From Acanthamoeba lenticulata (taxonomy: Eukaryota > Discosea > Longamoebia > Acanthamoebidae): a stretch of DNA of 50,824 nucleotides. The notes under the pieces are model-generated. The model did not search any database, was not told the DNA's origin, and saw only the letters and a list, made by a program, of their open reading frames with translations. The stretch lies in NCBI GenBank assembly GCA_002179805.1, contig NAVB01000116.1, positions 1-50,824 on the forward strand, given 5' to 3'. Position numbers and translations under genes: made by a program. How positions within the stretch are numbered: position 1 is the first letter of the stretch; each line of letters starts with the position of its first letter. This document shows, one piece after another, positions 42,327 through 50,764 of the stretch.

Positions 42327-44555
42327 TTAATGTTGTCCAACAGGAAGGACCTTCTGGCAAACAATCCTGGCCATGCCCACCCGCACCAGTGCCCAGCAAT
42401 GGACATTGGCCTCGCCGACCTCGGCCTGCAGGGCAGGCATGTATTTACCTCGAGCCTCTTGAATCGCCTTCTCCAACATGGCGCGCACCGTGGACCCGGG
42501 CTTCCTGAAACGGGTCTTGGCAAGGGCCAAATCAAGGACAGCCTTGTCGCCATAACCATCAATCTCTCGAGAGATCTCGACCTGCTCCTCCCAGAGCTCC
42601 ACACCTTTGCCGAGCACCAGCTCGCTCACCTTCACGTTCTTGAGCGTGAAGCAGTAGTGCTGTTTCATGGCGCGAGAAGGGAAGTTACTTACTGAAGAAA
42701 TGAGCGAGCGAGAGAGAGAGAGAGGCCTAACGGCGTTGCAGAGAGCATTACCTGCGGTTTCTGGGAGGCGACAACCTGCTGGCGGATGTAGACGACATCG
42801 AGTGCGGAACCCCGCATGTTTAAGTTCCTGGCCACCTCGTTTACTTTATACTCCTTCCTCACGCGGTCGCCAGGACGGCGCGCAAGCAACATCGCATCGT
42901 AGACAGCTGCCCCTCCCCCCACCCCAACGGAGCGTTAGTCCTTTGTATCAACCCCCCACCTCCACCAGGGGGTCTCGTAAAACAAGTGTACCTTGTGCGA
43001 AGGGGTCCTCCCCACCGAGCGCGTCGCGTCCTTCGAGTCCGCGCAGCAGGAATTGGGAGACGGCTTGACAAAACGGCTCCACCTGCCCCGTGTCCACCAT
43101 CGCCACGATCGCCGTGCGCAGCTGCTGCAGTACGGTGTCGTCGAGGCGCAGCATCCTCTGCAGCTCGACTGCCAACTCCCTGCGGGCCACGTTGTTCGGG
43201 ATGCGCAGGGAGTGCTTGCGCTCGACAGAGTCAAGCGAAAATCGAGCGTAGGTCAAAGCCCCGGTGTAGAACATGAACGAGAGCAACGGCGTGCGAGCCG
43301 TATTGAGCTCATGCATGTGCGAATGGTGGAACTGGCGCATTACCCCGCCTGCGCACTCTAGCTCAGCGTCATCGGAGGACAGGACTTCTTCTATAATCGG
43401 CGAAGCACTGGGACTGGACTTGATGGCCGCCAGGGTGGCTTCGGCTGGCATTGAGTTGGGGTCGCTTGGGATACTGACTCGAGCAGGAAGTCGGCCGCGC
43501 GCTCAGGGCTAAGCGTCGACGGCGGCGGATCGAGCATGAGAGCCTGTTCCAGTTGATCGAGCCCGTGGAGAACGCGCGTCGGATTGTAGAGCGCCTCCTT
43601 TTGCTTCGGGTGGAAAAGGTAGCCGTTGTGGTCACGTTTCCACGAGTCCATGATCTTGTCAACAACTGCGGGCTGCAGTTGGTGCAGCCTCGCAAGACCA
43701 TTCCGAACGTCAGCCTCGGTGAAGCCGTAGAGCGACGCGAATTGCAGGTCGTGGGTGACGTGCTTGGCGATGTTGAACCCGGTCGAGAACTCGGTCAGGG
43801 CCAGCGGCGTTAACCCCGTCACGAAGCACCGCGCCACGTCTCGATCGCAGGCCGTCTTGATGCTGCTGAAGAACTCGGCGTACTTGTGCTCCATTCTCTT
43901 GAGCAGGCCCTCTTCGCTCACCCGAAGCGCCGAAAACAGGAGATCGTCGCCCAGGGCCTTGTTGATGCTCGCGTCGTACTCGTCGATGAGCACGTAAAGC
44001 TTGGACGGTCCATGATGGCAGGTGTCGTGTTAAAGAAAGATCAGAAAGTAAGCATGTGCGGGGTCACCTTTTCGTTTTTTAGCTTTATCTCAGTCAGCAG
44101 GCTCCCCAAGGTGTCAACTGCGTCTTGTTGATCCAGCTCAAACGAAAAGTTGTAGCGCCCCTTGAACTCGGCAGCAGCACGGTTCAGAGAGTTGTTGAAG
44201 CTCCTATTGAAGTTGTCGAAGTTGTTGGTGCTGATGCCGGAGAAGTTGAGGGGAAGGACGTGGAAGGTGTTGGCGAGTTGGGTCGGCGCCTTCCCGATCT
44301 CCAGGTGGTCCAGCTCTTGAACTGGTCTTTGTGGTACACGTCGTGTCCCAGCGTGTTTATCCAGAGCGTTTTTCCCATCCGCCGGGGCCGCAGTGAGACC
44401 ACGGCCTTAGCCTTGCGCCCCTCCAAGGCGTGGATGAAGCCTGTCTTATCGACATAAAACATTCCCCCCTTTTGCGAGAAGACACTTGGAAAGCTCCCAT
44501 CACCGTAGGAAAACTGAGTTGCTGGCGGGGTCGTCGCTGGAAAATCAATCATCAT
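42327..44555 (-). pseudogene. AAA-ATPase-like / PD-(D/E)XK nuclease family gene, apparently frameshifted
   Basis: Member of the expanded two-domain family with a P-loop ATPase followed by a PD-(D/E)XK-type domain, found in bacteria, fungi and amoebae; its cellular role is unclear. N-terminus: MFYVDKTGFIHALEGRKAK, Walker A variant RPRRMGKTLWINTLG, then Walker B LYVLIDEYDASINKALG, VTGLTPLALTEFS-type loop and LYGFTEADVRNGL. After LLES near 43480 the frame must shift by one base to continue into SDPNSMPAEATLAAIK; no acceptable intron is there (only about 30 bp between GT and AG). C-terminus: DAMLLARRPGDRVRKEYKVN, ALDVVYIRQ, then HYCFTLKNVK where relatives usually have ELKNV, and KAIQEARGKYMPALQA. 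It may be a decayed copy, or the shift may be a sequencing error. Confidence 0.72.
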
Positions 44556-44597
44556 TAGCAAGGATTGTGCAGCTGGGGAAAAAGAAATGACCATCAT

Positions 44598-44829
44598 TTA
44601 CAATAAGATTGGATTTTTTGTCCCCTAAAGGTAACAACAGCTTTCGCCGAGGTGTCACGCAAACCAAAGAGGTCATGTGCACCCCTGGCAGGCAAGGAAC
44701 GCTTTGTGTGTCGCCACATTGTTGAAAGTAAAATGTTTTGATTCGGGAAGGCCGAGACCGAAATTTTGGAAGGTTTTGAACCGAAAACAGCGTAAGCCAA
44801 ACGTCTTCCGGACATCACGTGATCACTTT
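44598..44829. other. Intergenic spacer, nothing recognised
   Basis: About 230 bp, less GC-rich than its surroundings, upstream of the AAA-ATPase-like gene. No gene seen; the promoter of that gene would be here. Confidence 0.4.
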
Positions 44830-45603
44830 GCTGGCGAGCTGCTTGTCAAGCAGGACGAGCATCCGCGGCGAGATCTCCGTGCACGGCGACGTGCACACTG
44901 ATGGCTCTTCGTGGAGAAGGCCACCAGCCTCGGCCAGGCGCTTTCGGTTGGCCACATGAGCCTCCTCTCGAGCCTCGACGTCGATGGTGTCACCAACCTC
45001 TGGAACCAGCTCTGGGTCGACGCCGATGCTTCCATTACTGGACTCGTGCGTCGCGGTTTCGACCTGTCAGTCAACAACGACGCCGTCATCGGACGCAACA
45101 CCTTCGTCGAGGGCGCGCTTGACGTGTCGAGGGAGGCTCGCATCGGAGGCGCTGTGTCGCTCGGGGACTCGCAACGTCTACGCGCTCGCTGATGTCTCTG
45201 TCTCGATCTGGTCTCCTGTCGGCGCTTGGTAATAATGCTCACCAATGGTGAGCTAGTCGTCGAGAAGGCCACCGAGGCTCGGTTCTAAGCTCTACGTTGT
45301 GGGCGAGACCACTCTCGCCTCCGACCTTCCCGTCGACGCCAACGATCGCCCAGAACCTCTTCGTCGAGGCCAACGCCTGGGTCGGTGATCTCCGCGTTAT
45401 CAAGAACGCTCACGTCCAGGGCAACTTCTTCGTCGGTGAGGATTTCGTGATCTAGCCGTGACAGCGCTGTCTCCATCAAGAAGGACCTGACTGTGTTAGC
45501 TGACACGTTCGTCACCAAGCTCCACGCCAGCCAGAGTATCAATGTCGGCGCCCATGTCTTTGGTTTCAGCCTCACGTTGCTGCACAAGGTCGCACTCCAG
45601 TGA
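44830..45603 (+). pseudogene. Multiply frameshifted beta-solenoid repeat protein remnant
   Basis: No intact protein remains, but all three plus frames alternate in carrying the same kind of sequence: repeats of roughly 18-20 residues with alternating hydrophobic residues and Gly/Asp/Asn turns. The pattern is that of right-handed parallel beta-helices. Clean stretches include GVTNLWNQLWVDADASITG and NTFVEGALDVSREARIGG (frame open 44911..45192), GELVVEKATEAR (about 45249-45284), LYVVGETTLASDLPVDAN (about 45292-45345), NLFVEANAWVGDL then FFVGEDFVI (about 45355-45455) and KKDLTVLADTFVTKLHAS (about 45478-45531, to a stop at 45603). At least five frame changes and internal stops separate them. Similar repeats occur in phage/virus fibres, bacterial surface proteins and bactofilin-like proteins. 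I cannot name the parent. No introns explain the breaks. Confidence 0.65.
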
Positions 45604-46296
45604 AATGACTGTGTTTTGAGACTTAGAAAAAATTTGGCGCACGTGTGGCACGTCCACACTGGTCGCACAGTTGATTTATTGGTTTGCGGCCCGAGCCGCC
45701 GACCCTCTGCGCGCCAGTTTGCGCGACGCCATGACCAACTGACGGCACGGTGATTGCCTTTGCGCCTGTGCTGGCCGTGGCTTTTGCGTTACGGTCGGTC
45801 GTGTCCCCGCGCCAAAGCTGCGCACGACCCGCGACTTTTGCACGCCGCCAAAGGAGGGCCGCGGGTCGTGCGGCAGGCCTGTTGTGGCCTTTGGTCTCCT
45901 TTGCCCGGCCGGCGCCTGGCTGCCGTGGCACCACTCGATCGCAGCAATAAAAGAATAGGCGCTTGTCGCCCGCAGCCGATTTGGTTCGCGCCCTTTCTCG
46001 ACCGACGTGGCAGACTGGCCACAACAGGTGCTCAGCCAGCTGTGCCATGCTGGCGCGCCGGTTGTCGTCGCACTCTAGCGATGCCATCGTGTGCGTTTTT
46101 AATTTTGTCTTTTGAGCTAAACACGTCATTGCGGGCCGCAGCGACGCACATCGGACAGGGCAGGCGCATCAAACCATTATCATTCTCCGCAGCAGCGGAG
46201 TCGCCGGCGGCGGCGCTGCTGCAACACCCCGCGCAACAAGAAGACACCCCCAGCGCGGCCGCCTCTTTTCGGGCCAGCTCTGCAGGCAGGCAGCAA
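45604..46296. other. Non-coding GC-rich spacer upstream of the tail-anchored orphan
   Basis: The plus frame is open from 45754 into the downstream protein, but the translation before about 46297 is Arg/Cys/Pro/Trp-rich and disordered, contains a 13-bp perfect inverted repeat, and includes a T-rich stretch (46092-46115). I therefore treat it as non-coding. Confidence 0.45.
45821..45872. repeat. Perfect 13-bp inverted repeat (hairpin)
   Basis: CGCACGACCCGCG at 45821-45833 and its exact reverse complement at 45860-45872, with a 26-base loop. A very GC-rich stem upstream of an intronless gene is reminiscent of the hairpins that end Pandoravirus transcripts. That comparison is inference. Confidence 0.75.
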
Positions 46297-47163
46297 ATGA
46301 ACGGCCCACTCGACTCGGAATACATAAGCAGGCTAACGGAGCAGGCGCCCACGCCAGCCAACTCCTATCGCAACGAGAGCCCCATCGAGCGCGGCTTCAC
46401 CCCCATGACAATATCGCCCATCCACAACCACAGCGCGCGCGATTCACACGTAAATGTTCCACTGCCCCAGTGGCGCGGCGACGCCATGGCAAGCGGCGGT
46501 GATGGCGCGGCAAGCGCCGTTCTGGTGCAGCCGCCAGCGTCCCACCCGTGGGTTGTGCTGCCCGATCACGCGCACGACCAGGAACTCTACAACCAGCGCG
46601 ACCTTCGCCAGCACTTGCTGATCGGCGACTGGGCATGGCCGACCGACTCACCTGCCACAGCGGCCACCGAATGGGCGCCATACACCGCAGGCGACTCGAC
46701 GCCAATGTTTGCCTATCCCATGGACGCACAGCAAAGGCCGCCGCTCTACTCGCGCCTTTTGCCCAACAACTACGAGTTGGATAGTTTGCGCCGCACCGCG
46801 CCGGCACCGAGGCCCGGCGGCGAGCCCAACCCGAGCGGCGCCGACGGCAGCAACAGCCTGCCAGGCGGCTCGAACGGGGCCAGCGCCAGCGGCAGTACGC
46901 CTTCAAACCCCAGCGCCGTCGCGGTAGCCAACAAAGGCGCGTTCGAGGCCCAACTCGCCGACGAACCGGTGCCGTTGCCGTCGGATCTTATTACATTTGC
47001 GTTTGTGGCCCTCGTGGCCATCATCGTCGCTGTCGTCGTTGGCTGGCTCTGGGCGCGCCGCGCTGCCATACGCTGCCAGCAGCGCTATGGTGCGCCATTT
47101 GGATCGCCGCGCGGCCAGGCGGCGGCCGTGCGCGCCATGCTGGATTGCTATGTGCCCGTTTGA
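46297..47163 (+). CDS. Orphan tail-anchored membrane protein, intronless, possibly of giant-virus origin
   Basis: 288 residues from ATG 46297 (MNGPLDSEYISRLTEQ). The N-terminal 220 residues are hydrophilic and rich in Pro, Ala, Ser and Asn, with motifs such as LLIGDWAWPTDSPATAATEW and MDAQQRPPLYSRLLPNNYEL. A Ser/Gly/Asn spacer leads to one strongly hydrophobic helix (LITFAFVALVAIIVAVVVGW, about residues 229-250) followed by a basic cytosolic-type tail (ARRAAIRCQQRYG), so a single-pass membrane protein. I recognise no family. Codons end almost always in G or C, there is no intron, and the base composition is above that of the host genes to the left. ATG 46081 is an upstream in-frame alternative. 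It converges with the next gene. Confidence 0.55.
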   Translation: MNGPLDSEYISRLTEQAPTPANSYRNESPIERGFTPMTISPIHNHSARDSHVNVPLPQWRGDAMASGGDGAASAVLVQPPASHPWVVLPDHAHDQELYNQRDLRQHLLIGDWAWPTDSPATAATEWAPYTAGDSTPMFAYPMDAQQRPPLYSRLLPNNYELDSLRRTAPAPRPGGEPNPSGADGSNSLPGGSNGASASGSTPSNPSAVAVANKGAFEAQLADEPVPLPSDLITFAFVALVAIIVAVVVGWLWARRAAIRCQQRYGAPFGSPRGQAAAVRAMLDCYVPV

Positions 47164-47649
47164 CATTGACCGGCTCCACTCCCTTTCCCGTGGCCTGCCA
47201 CCGTGTTTTGCTCGTTGGCCGGCGCGTGCGCCCCTACGCCGAGTGGGCCGCACGGCCTGCCCCAGATGTTCGGCCCCCTGACAAATGCGCCACGGGCCAG
47301 ACGCCCTGGCAACACTGTGCAATGCGCACGCGCACCCCCCTGAGCTTTTCCTCGGATCTCGCACTTTTCTCCCATTTGCCAAGTTGGGCCATGTGTGTCC
47401 AAATCCACGTGCAAGGCCACCCGATTGCGCCAGCGCGCAGGCCCAGACCACCCGGGCTCTGGTTTGCTATCTTTGCCATCTTTTGTTTAGTCGCTGGAAC
47501 GGGTCGTGGGCACAGATGTAGTCGAACCAAGAGCAGTTTATAGCACGGATGAAAAAACATAGAGGAGGCCCGCAAAAGAGGCGAGGGGCGGCGCGCGGCC
47601 AGCCGACCCCGGGAGCATGGCGCGGCGCCACGTAATAGGCCCAGCGCGG
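47164..47649. other. Spacer between two convergent intronless genes
   Basis: 486 bp. Small inverted repeats are visible (GCCAG..CTGGC near 47297-47309; CCAGA..TCTGG near 47446-47463), too short to be sure of. No gene seen. Confidence 0.4.
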
Positions 47650-49698
47650 TCACGATTGTGAAAGGCCATAGTAGTCGCGTACGACGGCGTCGAGCCGCAG
47701 ATGGACGTGCACACCAAACTGGCCTCCGAGCTGGCGCAGCACAATGTCAGAGAGCTGCTTCTCGATGCGTATGCGTGGCGGGTGGGGCGCCGAGGTGGCC
47801 GACGCCAGAGGCCGGGTCGAATGGTCCGACCTCTGCCTGTGGGCGAGGTCGAACTGGTGCGCCCAGCGAGGCAACCCTGTTGCCAGTCGTGCCTCAGCGT
47901 CGAGCAGCTGGCCGAGCAGATCGGGCGAGTTGCGCACGGCCGCACACAGGACATGGGACGCGGCAGAGCAAGAGGCCGACGACGACAGCCTGTTGGCCAA
48001 CACGGCGTAGAGGTGGAATGGATTGCCGGCCTGGCACGCCTCGGGGTCGGTCTCTGCGAGATCGCAAAGTCGCTCATAGGCATCGATGGCGCGATCCAAA
48101 GCGTCGCGGACGGGAGGGGCAAATCCGGGCTCGGCCTGCTGGCGGTCACGCTGCCCTAGAGCCGCCCTCGCGCGGGTGAGCATGTCCGCGGCGCGCTGCG
48201 CGCTGGGCTGGTCGGCTCCCGTAAGCCATGTAGCTTGCCGAAATGGCCGCCACGACACGGCCCATATGCGTTTCCATGTCGCATCCGCGGCCGTTGCGCC
48301 GCCCGACGAGACCCGCGTCAGACCATCCAACGACACGTTGTCGCCCGCAGTGGCGGCGCTGGCCCGCCACTGCGGCAGTACCACGCTGATGGAGCGCAGC
48401 TCCGGAGTGGCACGTCGACCCTCGACCGCCTGGCGCGTGAACCGTTCGGCATTTTCTTCACCAATGATGCGGGCGAGTTCGGTGGCGTGTTGCCGAAGCG
48501 CGACGACTTGGTTGGCCACAACGTGAAGCTGCGAGCAGCGCTCCGACACGTTGCGCCCCGAGCGCTCGTAGGAGCTGCCATAGCGCATGGTGACCGCAAT
48601 GTCGAGGCTCGCATCTGGGCACGTCCACTGCCACGCCAGCCAGCGACATCGATGAACGTGCTCGGCAAAGCCATCGAGACCACACCGACTGCCCAGGTCG
48701 GCGAGCGCGGCCAAGTCGACAAAATGGCTCACGGCGTCGGCCACGGGCTCCCAACTGGCGCCAGGACGCGCAAACCGGCCATTGGCGCAACCGCCGGCCC
48801 GGATGAAGCGCGCAAGGGGCTCGAAAGCAGAGCTGGTGTATTCGATGGGCACGGCATGGGCGTTTGGATTAGCGGAGGGGGTCATGATGGCTGCGACAAC
48901 ATCCGCGGCCGTGCACGTCGAGTCCGGGTCGGCAAACTCAAAAGTGTGGCCGTCGCTCGTGATGGCGCGCACCACAGCGTCGGGCATGTGTGCCGGGATG
49001 GAACTTTGGCTCGGTGCATGTTTGCCAGTCGCTTGGCAAGCGTGCCGTGCGCCATGGCAAACCGAGCCCGCGCTTTGGGCGTCGCGCTGGCGATCATTCT
49101 GCCTGCCAACAGCATCAGCGTCAGGCAAGGACGAGCGTGTTCGCGGCATGTTGGGCGTCGTTCTTCGCGACAACGACGACGACAACGACGGCGGCGCCGA
49201 AGAGCAACGGCGATGTGCCTGGTGCGCGTCGGCAGAGCGGTCGTCGGGGTCGTCGTCGTCTTCATCGTTCTCTTGTTCATCGGTGACGCGGCCAGCACTT
49301 GTGCCGGTATCAGCACGCGAGGCGCGGTCAGGCTCAGTCTGCGAGACACCGCACAGCGAGGGGACGGCGGTCGCGGCCGACAATGTCGACTCGGCATTTT
49401 TGTGCGGCGCATCAATAACTCGAGCATGGGCGAGTCCTACAGGGCCCAGCGTTCCCGCAGTTGTTGGCTTTGTCGCTGTGGTGTTGGCAGTGGCGGCAAC
49501 CTCGGCAATGGCGGCGGCGGCAACCTCGGCGGCACTGATTCCCGTGCGGTCGTTTGGCGATGTATTGCGCTCGTATGAGGCATGCGTCTGCGCCTCGTCA
49601 ATGCGAACCCGTTTGAGAGGCCGCGCCAGCGCAGACTGACCCGTGGCTGCAGCACAGATCTCCTTTTCCAATGGGGTCACGGTTTCGCGCTCTTCCAT
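47650..49698 (-). CDS. Large intronless orphan, possible Skp1/BTB-like domain, possibly of giant-virus origin
   Basis: 682 residues if started at MEERETVTPLEKE (49698); an in-frame ATG at 49755 would add a Pro/Leu-rich lead. Residues 1-235 are disordered, with an acidic run (DEQENDEDDDDPDDRSAD) and Ser/Arg-rich stretches. At about residues 238-305 the text AVVRAITSDGHTFEFAD...AADVVAAI...VPIEYTSSAFEPLARFI has the shape of a Skp1/BTB-POZ N-terminal half (strand, SDG turn, strand, helix, then a pocket helix). The remaining 380 residues are helical, rich in Ala and Arg, with no domain I know. A 2-kb gene with no intron is at odds with the host genes. The Skp1/BTB reading is by eye and tentative. 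Confidence 0.55.
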   Translation of the reverse strand: MEERETVTPLEKEICAAATGQSALARPLKRVRIDEAQTHASYERNTSPNDRTGISAAEVAAAAIAEVAATANTTATKPTTAGTLGPVGLAHARVIDAPHKNAESTLSAATAVPSLCGVSQTEPDRASRADTGTSAGRVTDEQENDEDDDDPDDRSADAHQAHRRCSSAPPSLSSSLSRRTTPNMPRTRSSLPDADAVGRQNDRQRDAQSAGSVCHGARHACQATGKHAPSQSSIPAHMPDAVVRAITSDGHTFEFADPDSTCTAADVVAAIMTPSANPNAHAVPIEYTSSAFEPLARFIRAGGCANGRFARPGASWEPVADAVSHFVDLAALADLGSRCGLDGFAEHVHRCRWLAWQWTCPDASLDIAVTMRYGSSYERSGRNVSERCSQLHVVANQVVALRQHATELARIIGEENAERFTRQAVEGRRATPELRSISVVLPQWRASAATAGDNVSLDGLTRVSSGGATAADATWKRIWAVSWRPFRQATWLTGADQPSAQRAADMLTRARAALGQRDRQQAEPGFAPPVRDALDRAIDAYERLCDLAETDPEACQAGNPFHLYAVLANRLSSSASCSAASHVLCAAVRNSPDLLGQLLDAEARLATGLPRWAHQFDLAHRQRSDHSTRPLASATSAPHPPRIRIEKQLSDIVLRQLGGQFGVHVHLRLDAVVRDYYGLSQS

Positions 49699-50176
49699 AC
49701 AAGGCAGCGGCGGCGGAGGCGGTAGGAGTGGTGGCAGCAGCCAAAGACGAAGCAACAGGTGTTCCGGGGACGGTCAAAGACTCGAGCCGGGTGGGCGCTA
49801 TGGGGCAAATGCGCTGGGCTTGGAGGAATCTCGCAAGATGAGTCGCCTGGAAACCTCTGAACTGGAGTCTCGAGCTCTCTATCGGTAATCGCGGCTGTGG
49901 TGGTGGTGTCGGCGGCGGTCGATTTGGCCGTGATCTGGGTCACGTTTGGGCGGTGGGGTCGGTGGTTGGGGTGCGTTGCGCTGACTGAGGTCGGGGGTCG
50001 AATCTGGAAAGGATGGATGCTTAAGGCAGGTAGAGCGAGGCGCGGTAGATGGGGTGGGCGAGGAGTCGGGCGGGTGCGAAAGGCAATCAGACGAGGGTCG
50101 CGGCAGGTCGCTGTCGGGAAGGGCCAAAAAAGAAAAGTCCGCTATTGCTTGGTGTCGGGCGTCCAGAAGGTGGACA

Positions 50177-50218
50177 ACGGTGCACCGCGGTGCGCGAAAA
50201 AATTTCGCGGTGCACCGT
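50177..50218. repeat. Perfect 13-bp inverted repeat with competing inner palindrome
   Basis: ACGGTGCACCGCG at 50177-50189 pairs with its exact reverse complement at 50206-50218. Inside, CGCGAAA (50193-50199) pairs with TTTCGCG (50203-50209) around AAA. The inner right arm overlaps the outer right arm, so two exclusive hairpins are possible. Confidence 0.8.
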
Positions 50219-50305
50219 GGTGGAATGGAGTGCGCCATTGTGAACGTGTGTGAGCCGTGGTGAAAATGAGTGAAGGGGAGTGGGAACAAGTAGGTGGCTG
50301 TAAAA

Positions 50306-50319
50306 ATGTGTATACACAT
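50306..50319. repeat. 14-bp perfect palindrome at the composition boundary
   Basis: ATGTGTATACACAT reads the same on both strands. It lies where sequence changes from G-rich to strongly AT-rich, just outside the transposase remnant. Confidence 0.7.
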
Positions 50320-50328
50320 TGTTTATTT

Positions 50329-50763
50329 TTAATGATAATTATTCACTAATACAGCAACAATTGTGTAAACTTGTTGATGGAATAAAAACAAAACAGTCTT
50401 ATCATCCCCACAAGGGATTTGTAATTGTTCTTTACATACTCTATAATTTTTTTATTTTTCAATTTTTTGTTTTACTTTAATACGATAATGAGCAATAAGA
50501 TGATAAATATCATTTTTTTCTCTTGGTGGAGTAAGCACACACCAATCATGTAAACCATCAAATCCATTATCTCCCAAACCCCATTCATTTTCATGTAATA
50601 AAGGATACCATTTATTTTTACATAATTGGGCTATTTTTCTATCATGTAAAGATCCAAAATGTGATGGAAATATATAAAGAATTGTACCATCTATTGCAAT
50701 AATCAACAAAATACTAATAGTATAAGCATCTTTTTTGGCTGAATAAAATAAAGAATTAAACAA
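50329..50763 (-). pseudogene. HARBI1-like DDE transposase remnant (DDE_Tnp_4 type), truncated by the telomere
   Basis: Reading minus from the telomere: AIDGTILYIFPSHFGSLHDR (first and second catalytic Asp in IDGT and SLHD), then EWGLGDNGFDG and VLTPPREKNDIYHLIAHYR. These are in the order of Harbinger/PIF nucleases. A TAA at 50454-50452 interrupts the frame after KQKIEK, yet the same frame continues to about 50329 with HQQVYTIVAVLVNNYH, resembling the family's C-terminal helix. The N-terminal domain is absent: upstream codons run without break into the CCCTAA repeat. Base composition is very AT-rich, unlike everything to its left, so a foreign or recently inserted element is likely. No terminal repeats or target duplication can be confirmed because one end is lost. 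Confidence 0.75.
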
Positions 50764-50764
50764 A

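Larger units (their letters stand above)
49756..50328. other. G-rich spacer between the intronless block and the AT-rich block
   Basis: About 570 bp, strongly G-skewed on the plus strand (for example GGGCGGTGGGGTCGGTGGTT near 49948). Short frames are open on both strands, with low-complexity translations I reject. It holds the 13-bp inverted repeat at 50177-50218 and the palindrome at 50306-50319. Confidence 0.5.

Noticed and set aside
45754..46296. N-terminal extension of the tail-anchored orphan to ATG 45754
   Set aside because: Composition is Arg/Cys/Trp/Pro-rich, it spans a perfect hairpin and a T-rich stretch, and coding character starts only near 46297.
48235..49578. 447-residue plus frame
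   Set aside because: Antisense of the 682-residue minus gene; the minus frame has better codon character and a longer single reading.
49879..50319. 146-residue minus frame rich in His/Pro/Ser
   Set aside because: Arises from a G-skewed spacer containing an inverted repeat; low-complexity and unlike a protein.
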